Assembly: GCA_015680685.1 (NCBI GenBank) | Contig: MNCI01000970.1 | Span: 356,125 to 420,124, forward strand | Direction of reading: 5' to 3' | DNA from: Gnetum montanum | Lineage: Eukaryota > Streptophyta > Gnetopsida > Gnetales > Gnetaceae | DNA: 64,000 nucleotides | Part shown: in pieces, positions 49,250 to 60,269 of the stretch | How positions within the stretch are numbered: position 1 is the stretch's first letter | Layout: every line of letters starts with the position of its first letter | The notes under the pieces: model-generated | Seen by the model: the letters and a program-made list of their open reading frames with translations, nothing else | The model's database searches: none | What the model was told of the DNA's origin: nothing | Made by a program: the position numbers and the translations under genes

Positions 49250-51440
49250 ATAGCTGATCAGGAGAGCAACCCACCAACATGCATGGAACTAACTGGGGGA
49301 ACAACTTGCATCCATGTTGAAAGCATAGATGCATTGGAGTAAGAGTGTTGCCAACTTCCAACCCTTAACCTGAAAACATCAATAGGGGAAAGCTGGAAAT
49401 TTCCAAAAACTTCAAACAAACGCTTTGATAAAAGATCATTAGTCAATGTGCCACAGACCAAACCTTACCATGAATCTAGAATAGTTAATGCACATAACAC
49501 ATCAGAGAAAGGATGACCTCGCTCATTATTTTGGATCTTCACCTTCCAACTTAGTCATGGAGGAGATGGCCACCTATGCTGATCAATCAAGGCCCTTAGT
49601 TCCTTTTTAAGTTTCTTTTTACACATTTTTGTTTTGCAAATTTCTTTAACTTTTCTTGTTTTTGTTTTGCAACATCGTTCATACTTTTTCATTTAGTTGT
49701 GTGTTTATTTATTTTGTTAAGTTTGTCACCTAATAAGTGCTCTTGAAGATGGTATGAACTGTATTCCATTGATTGCTAATGTTTGGTTTTTATCTTTGAG
49801 TTATGATGTTGATAATAAGGTATGGTTCTTTTGATATAACAAGCAATGAGTCCATGTCATCCATGCATCCATGAATTTCTATGATCTCTCTTGGCTTGGA
49901 ACTATACAGTCCCTTTTTTTCCATAATAAGAACTATCAATGAATCAGTGACTGGGAATTTCTCAAACTAAGGAAGGACTCAAGGATTGAAAACGGTGTGA
50001 CTTCAAGGGGATTTGATGCATTCGTACTGGCCATTCTCTTGGGCGCTTGGATGTTTTCTTCTTGAGTTTTCCTTACCATTTTGATGATTGATCCATTATT
50101 GGGAAGTTGAGCTAATAAAAATAATAAGTCTTTGCATGATGTGGTTCTCACACAAAAAAAAAAAAAAGATGAGAATTCAAAGCACACCCCTTAGAAAAAA
50201 TAATCATTTGGGATACAAGCATTGGTTATGGAACTAAACAAACATGTTCCCTCTAACTAAGGCCCTTTCTCACTTCCTACTTTCTCTTTTCTCGTTTCGT
50301 CAAAATGGTCGTGACTTTTTGGCGGAAGCACTCTCGTTACTTCAAGGGGATGGATTGGCCAAATGTATTAATGCAAAGTCACTAGATGTGGATTGTCTGA
50401 GCCTAGATTTGGAATGAGATCTACTAAGTCACATTAACCATTAATACACAAGGGGTTGAACACCACCTTGTTCTTGAGACTCCATTCCATTCTCTTCTTT
50501 CCATCATTCTTTTTCCATTTTTCACCTCATTGCCAGTTGTATCAATAGTCTATATTTTGGTTGATGCATTGTTTTCTTTTTTATAAATTCTTGTGGTTAA
50601 GACTTTAACTCTTGTTTCCAAATGACATTTCCAGAGCCTATGGACTCTTTGAATGCGGGATTGTCAGGGCATTAAGGGCATGAGCCTGCTTTGGGGAGGA
50701 CCCACTAGCATTCCTATTTGGTCCATCTGTTAATTTCTTTTCCTTAAACATTTTTTTTGAATCAACTTTTATTTTGTTTATTTCCATCCCTGACATCCAT
50801 TTTATTGGCATTATCATTGTTTCTTTTTCTCCATCTTCCTTATTCCTTATTCTTTTTCTCCATTCTTTCACTACTAAAGGTTCGCTCTTAGTCATGGGGG
50901 TCCTAGTCGAATTTTTTCAATTTTCTCCTAACCTCTACACCTTTGGTAGTCACTAGTTTATACCTCCAAAATATGCATTAGCCAAATCACAACTCAGCCA
51001 ATGGACCTTACACTGAGGCAAGGTATCAACTACATTGTGATTCATTTACCCTTGCTAATATAAGACTATGTCGTGTGTGCAGATGGAAATCATACACCAA
51101 TGGATTGGATCTGGAGGGAACACTTGGAATGGTGTTGGAGCAGTTATGCAAGGAACAAGATTGATGGCGTGGTTATGGATGGACAACGGAAGGTGCAATC
51201 TTGGCATTGGTAGTAGCATACTTCTTCTTTTCTCTCTCACTTCTCTCTCAGCTACCAAACAAGGCTAGATGTCAAATGTGTATAGTGTTCACTCTTGTTG
51301 TCATAAACACTAATTTTGTCATGTATTGTAATGATGATCCATTCACATGTCACCCCATTCACCATTAGTATCATTCAAGTCAATAATCCCATACCTTCCC
51401 AATATTTTGTAAGGAACTCGAGGACAAGTTTTCATTCAAT
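49250..51440 (+). other. Element B 3' internal region, non-coding
   Basis: Counterpart of 38648-40597 in A. It has no polymerase or integrase motif. Both copies share the same layout, so the missing pol is a trait of the family and not a chance deletion in one copy. Confidence 0.7.
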
Positions 51441-51450
51441 CATTGGGGTA

Positions 51451-51711
51451 TGATGAGTTGCGATATTGTGTACGCGATATCACGTCCACCCCTGTGATAT
51501 CGTGTATGCGATATTATAGCCCGCTGCAATGTCTATAAATAAGAGGCGGCTTTCCTTGTTTTAGACATCTAGACTTAGACCTTAGCCAAACTATAGTAGT
51601 TTTACCATTCCAAAGTTAGAATAATTTCCATGTGCCCGCAGTAGGAATCCCCAAGTGAACAGATCTTTATTCGAGCAAATTGTACTTGAGCACACATTTG
51701 TGTACGACAAT
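51451..51711 (+). repeat. Element B 3' LTR, first part
   Basis: Starts TGATGAG after the polypurine tract. TATA box TATAAAT at 51534-51540. Ends at the ACAAT (51707-51711) that is duplicated by insertion of element G. Confidence 0.9.
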
Positions 51712-52019
51712 TGTTGATACATTTAGCCATTTCATGGAGCAGCAAGATGATAAAATATGAATAAAGTCACAAGGGATATTCAAGAGAAATATACATGGTG
51801 TTTGTGGTTAAATGATATTTTATACTTTGATATTCAAGAAGAATAGTTGAAGGAAGATAAATTTTTTTTAATGATAAGGAAAATTTATCATGCTCCTTTG
51901 GAAAATGAAGGATGGAAAATAAGTGAAGAGGTAAAAGAACCGATCCTGTTTACGGGGGAATCAAGGAAAATATCAAAGTTAATAAGGAGTGAATAATGTT
52001 TTTATGACAAAAGAAAAAA

Positions 52020-52090
52020 TAGACATAGTTCCAGCTCTTATGCACAATGGAAGATAGACACAGTTCTAGCTCTTATGCACAATGGAGAAG
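52020..52090 (+). repeat. two-copy tandem repeat of about 36 bp in solo LTR G
   Basis: The phrase AGTTC(C/T)AGCTCTTATGCACA is repeated, each copy preceded by AGACA(T/C). Local duplication. Confidence 0.7.
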
Positions 52091-52139
52091 GAAAAATAAT
52101 CCAAAAGAATATTAGTTTTTCGTTGCCAAAAAAATGCAG

Positions 52140-52860
52140 GAATCGCGCAGAGGAATGCAAGGGTTTGTACCCTGAAATGGTTTGCTGTTACACAGAAAAT
52201 CGAATGTTCTTTTAACCTCAAACCAGCAGCATTTCTGCTGGCCACGTTGCGCTGAAATTTCTTTTGCAGGGACTCACTTCCGAATTCAAGTTTATGCAGT
52301 TAGTTTGCGCGCCGCCCCGTTTAAGCCAAAAACAAACATCGGTATTTAAACAGAAAAACAGTGAATCATAAACAACGTTGGACGCCCGTGTCAGGGCAAA
52401 CGGAGCCACTGAGACCTCCGCGCAGATGCCGTGCCACTGAATCTTCACCGGTAAGTTCTAAGACAAAAGCAAAAGGGTGCTCAACCGCGGCAATTGATCC
52501 GCGACGTGATGGCCCTAAAATCTGAAATCAATGGTGGAAATTTGAAAGAACAATTTACAAAAATGCGGAAGCACAGGAAGCCCTGGCAAATTTGGGGCAA
52601 AATAAATTAGTTCTTGCAACCGAAACCCTACGATTCAGGGCAATCTGTCCTGAGAATGAAGTCTGTTTCTAGATCTTCCTCCAGTAATCAGACGAAGTAA
52701 CGATGCCGGATGCAGCTGCTGAGCCTTCTCTCACGGTGGTGGTTGCTGACGATCCTGGAAAGAAGTGAGATATTTCAAGAATATTTGATAACTGTTCCAA
52801 GTTTAGCGCCCTTGCATTCGGGATTAAAGTTCGAATTTGGTTTCTTTTGGTCATTTTTTT
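52140..52860. other. GC-richer, gene-like segment inside solo LTR G
   Basis: About 700 bases with clearly higher GC than the rest of the LTR. On the plus strand ATGCCGGATGCAGCTGCTG (from about 52701) opens a frame (MPDAAAEPSLTVVVADDPGK) that ends at a GTGAGA donor-like site; CCG|GTAAGT occurs at about 52449. On the minus strand a 61-codon frame (52854-52669) includes HFFPGSSATTTVREGSAAAS. Neither is recognised. It could be a captured piece of a host gene (5' leader and first exon) or simply the original LTR sequence. Confidence 0.3.
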
Positions 52861-53059
52861 TACATTATATTTAATAACAAGGTATCAATAACAACATTTA
52901 TTCCAAGGTAAATGTTGCATTATCACCTTGTTACTAAAACATTAAGAGCCTCATATTGATATATTTGTGAACCATTATATAGGATTGATGGAATTACTTT
53001 CAAAACAATATTTATTTATTCCCCAACCTCCTAACTTCTTAAGTTAAATACTTCCGAAC

Positions 53060-53225
53060 TTGTTGGCCAAGTTACTTGGGAGTAAAGTTAGCTAGGATGT
53101 TTAGTAAGTAATCTCCTATTGGTTGGCCAAGTTGCTTGGGAGTAAAGTTAGCTAGGATAATTAGTAAGTAATCTCCTATTGGTTGTCCAAGTTACTTAGG
53201 AGAGAAGTTAGGCAAGATATTTTTA
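53060..53225 (+). repeat. three-copy 60-bp tandem repeat upstream of the solo LTR G TATA box
   Basis: Unit: GTTGGCCAAGTT(A/G)CTTGG, GAGTAAAGTTAGCTAGGAT, TTAGTAAGTAATCTCCTATT. Three units end about 35 bases before the TATA box, so they may act as repeated promoter elements of LTR G (inference). Confidence 0.8.
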
Positions 53226-54468
53226 AAAATGTAACTTCCCTACCTACCTTGGAATCCTATAAATAGGCTTCAAGGGGAGACCAAGGAGGAGATCATTGAA
53301 CATCATTGGAGCATCATCATCACACTTGGAAGATTTGTAAAGAAGATTGTTTGCAAGATGGCTTGCTAGAATAAAGATTTCAGCCTCTTTGTCATGGTCC
53401 TGTGAGTTATGCATTTCATTTTTTGTTTTGTTTAAATTGCTTAGCTAGTGGTTTAGATAGTATCATCCTTGGCAAGTAATTTTGGGATTTTTAGATTGCT
53501 CTTATTGTTCTTGTTGCCCGATAGAAATTTCTGTTAAAATTTTGCCATAGAAGCGCTAGTGAATAAAAGCCTTAAGAGCATTTTAGTAGTAAATTTCGTT
53601 ATTGTGCAACGTTTGGGAACTGCTATTGGGTTGTTGGAAGAGAGCCTCTGTTTGTAGTCACGCCGTGGAACAATTTAGTAGCCGAGAGGGTTCAGAAAAT
53701 CTTTGGTATTTTGATGGGACCAGAATAGCTTCTTTATCTTTAAAGTGATTTTCCGTGTTATTTCAATCAGAAATTGTCAAGTCTTTTAAAGGTTCTGTTT
53801 GAATGCAATCGTTGGCATCTATTGTCTAGTCAAAGTGGAGTCTCGTACGTGGTAGTTTACGCAGCGATTTTTGGTAGCACAGTAGGATTGTCTTGAAGAT
53901 ATTGCTTGGTTGAGCCTTGGAAGTTTGAACAATTCGTAGATATTGAATTTGGAATAGCTTTATTGCGAAGTGTTTACTCGTGTCATTTTACCTTGTTTAA
54001 ATATTTGAGGTCCACACAAATCTGCTTTCTTTTCTTTTCTGTCTATTTCCATTGAATCTTGCTCTATTTCTAGTTTTCTTGTGGAACTATCTCTCTCTCT
54101 GGGGAAAATTAGGAGTAGATTTGCGGAGTTGTGCTCAAATGTTTTTGCAAAATTTTACTTGTTACAAGCAGGTATTATAAGGACCGCGTAGACTAGGTAG
54201 TTGAACAAAATAGGAAACTTTCAATAACTCACAGTACTGGACAAAGTTGGCTGAATCTCTTTAAAGTAAGTCATTTGTAGTTCACACACAACGAAATTGT
54301 CACATTTCTCACAACCGCACGCCGCAACAGCACACACACATACTCACATTAACTACTGAGTTATTTGGAGGTATCTGGGCCTTGGTGTAGCCAGAGACCA
54401 GCAGGCACCTAAATCCTGTTCGAGGACACTCGTTGGCGGTCGCGTCCCAAACGGTCGCCAACAACAAT

Positions 54469-55017
54469 AAAGATGAACTTTCTGATAAACCTTGCAACAT
54501 GTGGACTAAGCTAAATAGGATTTAATTATTGTTAAATGTTTAATTTCTTTCCTAGATAATTAATCTCTCTCAACCCTTGACTCCCCTAGTTAAGTGCACT
54601 TAGTATGATTGCTTCGAGCACGTGTGTAACACTTGGTAACCCAATAATGAGTAGCGTTTGGTAATCCCAGCAGCATTGCACTAGTTCAGGGTGTGTGCGG
54701 CAAGTGGGAATGGATACTAGTGCTAGGAAAATTAGAACTTAGTTAGTGAATAATTAATGAAAGTTAGTTATTTAGTTTTCTTCACCTTTCCCTATTAGCA
54801 TAGGCATTAAAAAGATAAAAGATACAAAAATCATATGCCTCAAGCTTACTTAACCATACAACCATGATAGTATAAGTAAGTTTGGGAAGACAACGATTGA
54901 TTAACCTTAAGTGTTCCATTAGGGCATGTAAGCACTTAGTCCTTGGAGTTCGACTGGATCACGCGTGAGACGCTTGTATTCGTATGGTTGAGTGTAGGGG
55001 TACCTCGCCACTCATTA
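54469..55017 (+). repeat. Element B 3' LTR, second part
   Basis: Resumes with AAAGATGAACTTTCTGATAA after the second ACAAT and ends CACTCATTA. It matches 45421-45968 of the 5' LTR. Confidence 0.9.
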
Positions 55018-57515
55018 GCAACTAAACTAATCTTTTTAAGAATCATAAAAAATCTAACATAACCATGTCAGTTCCTTTTTTGAGATCAAACTTATAAATC
55101 ATTTCTATGGAGAAACCTCTAAGAGGTATGAGGTGTTAGCTTAGTGGTAAGAATCATGGTTTAAAAAAATTAGGTCATATATTGAATTTTCATGGGCTAT
55201 ATAATTATGCAAAAAAAAATAAAAATCATAAAATATATTTTGAAACTAGTCTAACAAATCCAAAAGATCATAGTAGATATAAATAAAAATTGTGTTTACA
55301 TTTCATAGAATTAAACCTAGGTTGAGAATGAAACCCTATAGGTTAGTATAAAATTAAGCAACCTAAACATGATTATAATTTAAATTTATCTCACATATTT
55401 AATTTTTATATATACAAAATTTTTGATAGTAAAGTTACATTGACATAAAAGGATTGGAAGTAATCGTAGTTACAAATATCTAGAAACTAATTTGGTTTAA
55501 GAGGAAGAATACTAATAAAAAATTGAGAGGCCATCTTTTTCTATTATAATAACTCTTGTGATAGTGGTTCCTATTTACCATCTCATTATATCATATTCAT
55601 TAATAATATAAGTTAAACCAATATTATTTTCTTCCCTAGTTAAAATGCCAAGCATTTTTTATACTAGTAGCACATAAAGAAATCCTTTCAAGTTTACTAA
55701 ATATATTATACCAATTTCATGGAAGGATATTTAGGACATAAAGTTATCAAGATGCATAATCAAAGTTTCTTCGTATAGATAAATTGATAACACAAACATA
55801 AAAAATAAGGTTTTCTTTTAATTTATATGATTAAAAGGTCTTAAATTAACTTTAAAGGTTAATTAATACCCATGGATCTATATGTTTTAACAATACTATG
55901 ATACACCAAACTATCTACTTGAAGAATGGTTTAGTTGTTAAGTCTCAAGGTTTTATAAATCAATAAAGGCCTTAAAGCCAAGCAATGAAAAGTTTTAGAA
56001 ATTAATATTGATAATAAAACTAGTTGATAATTAGAAATAAAGCTTAGATCTAATGGCTAGACAAAAAGTTAGGTTTCTATAATAGAGGTAAAATTCATGA
56101 TTTTGTTCATAAATTAGAATGCTAGATTTTTATTTATGAAAAGTTAGCTAGTGAAACTCATTTAATTAAATTCAAAAGGAAGTTATTTGGCATTTACATG
56201 TAAAGTTTGAGTGTTTTCCAAAGCTAGAGAAAGTTTATAATATTCAATGCAAAATGCTAACAATTCTCAATTTCCCATACATACACAAAAGATGTTTTGA
56301 CTAGCTTGGAATCTCCCCCTACCCTTAAAGTTGTTTTAACTCGTTTTCCTTTCAAATGTCTAGGGCATCTTTTATTTAGGAATGCCAACTCCTAAAATGA
56401 CTAATCAAAACTAAGGAATTAAAAATCTAAGAATATGTTTTAACTTGCTTTCCTTCAAAAATGCTCATCCGTAAAATGACTTGTTCATTAAGGAATTAAG
56501 AATCTAAGAATATCTTGGAATTAAAAAATTTTCATATGAAAAATCTATGTCCACGTTGCTGTTGGGAACACCAAGAAAATGTTTGTAGGTTAAGAAACCA
56601 GAATGAAAATCAAGATACAAAATTTTGGCATAAAAAAGCTAAATTTATTCAACTAAACTTGAAACTTAAACCTCAAAAGAAAGTCATATTCTTTTAGAAA
56701 TATTAGTTTGTATTTCTAATTTTTAATCACCCAGCAACATTAACTATAGTGCAAAATGTGATGAAAATGAAAAAACCTAAGTCACAGTGTAGAATTGATG
56801 AAAATGGAAAAAGATAAGTGATGGTAGAGATGCAGCCCATTGAAGAATTAGCACAAAGTCTAGATGCCCATGAATTTTCATACTTCTACCTCTATATTAA
56901 AAAAGATTTCAAAAGAAAAAAATCAGTCACCAAAATATATATTATTTTCATCTGATAATAATGTTGCTCTTTTGTTATTTAAATGATTATAAAAAGGATA
57001 AGGATGCAAATTATTTATTATACATGTATACTTCTATACTCTGAAAATTACTGCTACCCAGCTATATAAAGTCAATCCCATAGATTGAAAATTCCTATCA
57101 GATTCATAAGTCCGCACCTCTTTTTATAAATTGGATCCTACCAACCTGGAACAAATGCGTATAAAAATCTGATTAAAATGGTCAATATTGATAAAAGAAA
57201 GCAGTTATATCCATTTATGTTGGCAGGAGCATTTTTCATTTGTTTCTATCTAAGAGCTCAGTTAAAGTGGAAAATCTAATATAGAAATTTTAATTTTTGT
57301 CTGGCATTAGCAATGTGCAATATGTTAAACTTTAAAAAATCAATAAAAATATAGCATTATTTATTAGATTAAATGTTAGATCTGATTTTTTGGATTCCTG
57401 AAACTATGGTCAACCGTTCCTGTTTTCAGCTTCAAATAAAATTGAATTTTTAAAGTTGCATCTTACCTGAAAAATGCCGCAAACCCGGCAAGATTTTGTT
57501 ACAATTGATCAAAAC
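55018..57515. other. AT-rich intergenic region
   Basis: No gene supported. Contains a tRNA-like SINE head at 55127. The rest is AT-rich without clear repeats. Confidence 0.5.
55127..55195 (+). repeat. tRNA-like SINE head (copy 3)
   Basis: GAGGTGTTAGCTTAGTGGTA is close to a tRNA 5' half with an A box. The B box is poor (ATATTGAATTTTC). The opening matches copy 2 at 1378. Confidence 0.4.
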
Positions 57516-57523
57516 TTAACAAT

Positions 57524-57609
57524 AACAATCTCAGTAGTGATAAAATTTTGTCAGATTTTTTGAAAACGGTAACAATCTCAGTAGTAATAAGATTTTGTCA
57601 GATTTTTTT
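57524..57609. repeat. two-copy 47-bp tandem repeat upstream of the secreted-protein gene
   Basis: AACAATCTCAGTAGT(G/A)ATAA, then ATTTTGTCAGATTTTTT, occurs at 57524 and again at 57571. It lies about 165-250 bases before the TATA box of the next gene. It may be promoter sequence, but this is inference from position. Confidence 0.75.
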
Positions 57610-57773
57610 GAGAGGAAGAGGAGCAGAGAATGAAGGGTGGGTAGTTGTTGCATCTTGATGAATACTAATAGCATTTTCCTCGTGGGTGGATCGGATTCGA
57701 CATCATCTGCATGCAACTGAAAAAACACACCCTGCTGACATAGCTAAAATAGTAAACTAGGTCTACCAAGGCC

Positions 57774-57780
57774 TATAAAA
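57774..57780 (+). promoter_or_regulatory. TATA box of the secreted-protein gene
   Basis: TATAAAA, 70 bases before the start codon at 57850. This places transcription start at about 57805 and gives a leader of about 45 bases. Confidence 0.7.
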
Positions 57781-57815
57781 CAAAACACAAAGCATTGTAT
57801 CATAACTCACAAATA

Positions 57816-57843
57816 AGAGGAGAGGAGAGGAGAGGAGAGGAGA
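57816..57843 (+). repeat. (GAGGA)n microsatellite in the 5' leader
   Basis: Five to six copies of AGGAG lie just before the start codon, followed by AAAAGAAATGG. The pyrimidine-free leader might affect translation. The length is likely to vary between individuals. Confidence 0.8.
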
Positions 57844-57849
57844 AAAGAA

Positions 57850-58389
57850 ATGGCCAAGACTTATTTGCTGATTTGGGCAATTACAGCGTTGGTGGTGGTG
57901 ATGATACATGGAGTAAGCAGCAGCAGCGATGATGCCAAGCAAGTTTTGAATAGGAAAGCCAAAGCCTTCAATGATAATAATAATAACAAAATGCCGATGG
58001 TGATGGCAGTGGTAGTGAAAGATGATGAAAGCGTTGGAGAAGCGTTACAAGATGCACTGGCAGGATTACAGAACATGACCAATGTGGCACAGGGCTTGCT
58101 CAACGACCCCGAAATGGGTACTTGTGCAGAGGATGTTGCGGCTCTGGCAACTCTTGTAATAGACGCTGTTGCTCGTCTAAGGACAGGGAGTGGGCTTTAT
58201 GTTTTGTTCGAAGACATCATCTCTCTCCTCCGCACAAAAAACGCCGTGAAGAATGATTGCCAGAAATTCTTGGAGGATCCTAACGATCCTAATGCTGTTG
58301 CGCTCTTAGAGGAGTACCACAAGATTAAGAAAGTAATCCACGCTCTTATGGATCAGTTTCACCTTTCATTGCAGAATTCACTCAATTAA
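57850..58389 (+). CDS. small secreted protein of unknown family (179 aa, single exon)
   Basis: I do not recognise the family. Residues 1-26 form a typical signal peptide: MAK, hydrophobic TYLLIWAITALVVVMIHGV, then SSSS. After an Asn-rich linker (41-46) the rest looks all-helical: 61-86, 92-112, 116-130, 134-142 and 147-175, with the proline-containing loop EDPNDPNAV at 142-150. There are only two cysteines (92 and 137), so one disulfide is possible, and one N-glycosylation site NMT (75-77). Size, secretion and helices recall pectinesterase/invertase inhibitors, but their four-cysteine pattern is missing. The gene has a TATA box, a purine-rich leader, an AATAAA and no internal stop, so it looks intact and probably expressed. 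Start: first ATG after the TATA box. Neighbours are only transposons. Confidence 0.8.
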   Translation: MAKTYLLIWAITALVVVMIHGVSSSSDDAKQVLNRKAKAFNDNNNNKMPMVMAVVVKDDESVGEALQDALAGLQNMTNVAQGLLNDPEMGTCAEDVAALATLVIDAVARLRTGSGLYVLFEDIISLLRTKNAVKNDCQKFLEDPNDPNAVALLEEYHKIKKVIHALMDQFHLSLQNSLN

Positions 58390-58486
58390 TTTTTACCTTT
58401 TACTCTCCTCTCATGTATCATGTATATATATGTTTGTTGTACTATTATAGCTTGCATATGCAAGATGTTTCCCTCATGCTATACTA

Positions 58487-58492
58487 AATAAA
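58487..58492 (+). terminator. poly(A) signal of the secreted-protein gene
   Basis: AATAAA about 100 bases after the stop codon, preceded by T-rich and TGTA-containing sequence (TGTATATATA), a typical plant upstream element. Confidence 0.7.
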
Positions 58493-58519
58493 GGGAAAAC
58501 CTGTCTCTCCAGGTACAAC

Positions 58520-60265
58520 ATACCTGAAATATGAATCATTAAAGATAAAAGGCTACTATTTCTTTTGTTCAACCTATAACAAAATTTTTATAATGTTTCA
58601 AAAAAATATGATTGTTAATCAAATTTAAATGAAAAATATTCAACGGCACTAAGAATAGTGAAAACAGATAAGAGACGCCTGATCTGACCTGGACTGGACG
58701 TCAAGCAGGGGCTGTGCTTTTCTTTCTGCCCAGAGAAAACCTGTAAACAAGAATATCAGTACCTTTCCATGGACGTCAAAGCACTGAAGTAGTAACAAAA
58801 TTTTTATGGAGAAATTTTTAAATAGAGTTTACCTTTCTATGGTTCATTGAGTTTGTTGATTTATAACTATAGAGTAGTTAATTTGTTAGCAGATTCAGGC
58901 TTTCCAGAAACCTGAACCATTGCCATTACCTCATAGGCATAGGCAGACTTTCCTTGAACAGGCCCTGTAAATGTCTTCCTATATTGGGTTCCAGCTTTGT
59001 GTTCTATTTATTGCACCAGATGGCAAGTGTTCACCTACTGTCGCATTAATATGCACAGCTTTAAAGTTCGTTAGAGAGCAATAATTTAAGTCCATATGCA
59101 CAACTTCACAGTTCCTTTCAAAGCAATAATTAAGTTCATAATCAAACTGAGTTTTGTATAACATTATCATTCCGCCTTTGAAACATGTGATGGCATCCTC
59201 TATGAATGAGTTAAAAAAGAATATCACAACACTTACTTTAATCTTGAATAAAGACAAAGGATCATGTACAAGAGGTGTCAATAAAAGTTTAGTAACAACC
59301 ATCAATGTGTAAAGTGTCTTTAATATATTTTTTGGTATCATATTCTTGTTTTCATCAAATGGGAAAAAAAATAGAAATCGAAAACCTTATAACTTTTAAC
59401 CTATTTTACTAAAAGATTTAACCTAGCTGAAGGTCTCTCTAGGTAAAATACAATCTTCATTTGATGTTCATTCAAAACAAAAGATCCCTTTAGTTATTCC
59501 CACATGCTAACTTCAGTATCAAGCTTTAGAGAAAAGGGATAAATGTTACATTTCATTCAAACAAATAAACAAGAAGTTGTCAATATGAGGTCTATATATA
59601 CTTAGCACTATATAGAAAATTGTTAGTATAAGGAATTGGAAGTTATCATCATCATACTCCCACAGTGGATTTCCAAATTGTGGCCAAGTTTGCCCATAAT
59701 CAACAACCCTTACATTTGGTCATCTTTGTTTCATAGATTTTCTTAGCCTTGTATATCAACATTATGGTTTACCGTGATGTTTGTACTCCATCATCATAGT
59801 GGAATCCTTTATCTTTACAATGTAATGTTCTTGATGGTGTCTCATTTTGCGGTGTCTATTTTTGTGGGTTTGCAACATCAATAATGGGCGAGATTTTCAT
59901 TCCTGCAAGTAGTAACAACTCATATACATTATGAAAATTTTTTCTTTTGATCTAGAATGGACCAATTCTCCTAGGTTACATTTTTTCATATCTTTGGTGA
60001 ATTTGATTTCATCTTAACTACATCATAACTACATTTCATTATTTGAATAGCACTTTTCTTTGGTATGCATAGTTGAAACTTTATACTTTTCTATAACATC
60101 CTCCATATGCATTCTTACCGTGATGTGAAACTACTATATGTTCAGCTTTGTTTCCATCTCTTACATGCTAGTAGATCCTATTACCTCATTGGTCCCATTA
60201 GCTAAAGTTTCCAATGGTATTTTTCTATCAAATTTCACTACATACAATAGGGAGGGGGGTGTGGA
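58520..60265. other. intergenic AT-rich region, no gene
   Basis: A minus-strand open frame at 59341-58979 has no recognisable feature. No tandem repeats or terminal repeats were seen. Confidence 0.5.
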
Positions 60266-60269
60266 CCCC

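Larger units (their letters stand above)
51712..54463 (+). mobile_element. Solo LTR G nested in element B (2752 bp)
   Basis: Begins TGTTGATACA and ends CGCCAACA (TGTTG/CAACA inverted termini). Flanked by the 5-bp duplication ACAAT at 51707-51711 and 54464-54468. It has no second terminal repeat and no coding region, so it reads as a solo LTR of an unrelated family. A TATA box TATAAATA lies at 53258-53265, leaving a long transcribed part of about 1.2 kb. It contains a three-copy 60-bp repeat and a GC-richer, gene-like segment, both annotated separately. Younger than B. Confidence 0.8.
45173..55017 (+). mobile_element. Element B: gag-protease LTR retrotransposon with a nested solo LTR
   Basis: On the plus strand: 5' LTR 45173-45968 (796 bp), primer-binding site TGGTGCCATTGTCGGGGA at 45970-45987 (tRNA-Asp, three mismatches), gag-protease 46115-49243, non-coding 49250-51440, polypurine tract CATTGGGGTA at 51441-51450, 3' LTR 51451-51711 plus 54469-55017. 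The 3' LTR is split by element G. Without G the element is about 7.1 kb. No RT, RNase H or integrase is present. The last bases read CTCATTA instead of CTCATCA and no target duplication is evident (GAAAT on the left, GCAAC on the right), so one end may be altered. Confidence 0.88.

Noticed and set aside
57850-58389. Pectinesterase/invertase inhibitor assignment for the secreted protein
   Set aside because: Size, signal peptide and helices fit, but the family's conserved four-cysteine pattern is absent; only Cys92 and Cys137 are present.
58979-59341. 120-codon minus-strand open frame as a gene
   Set aside because: No motif, no promoter or poly(A) context, and AT-rich composition like the surrounding DNA.
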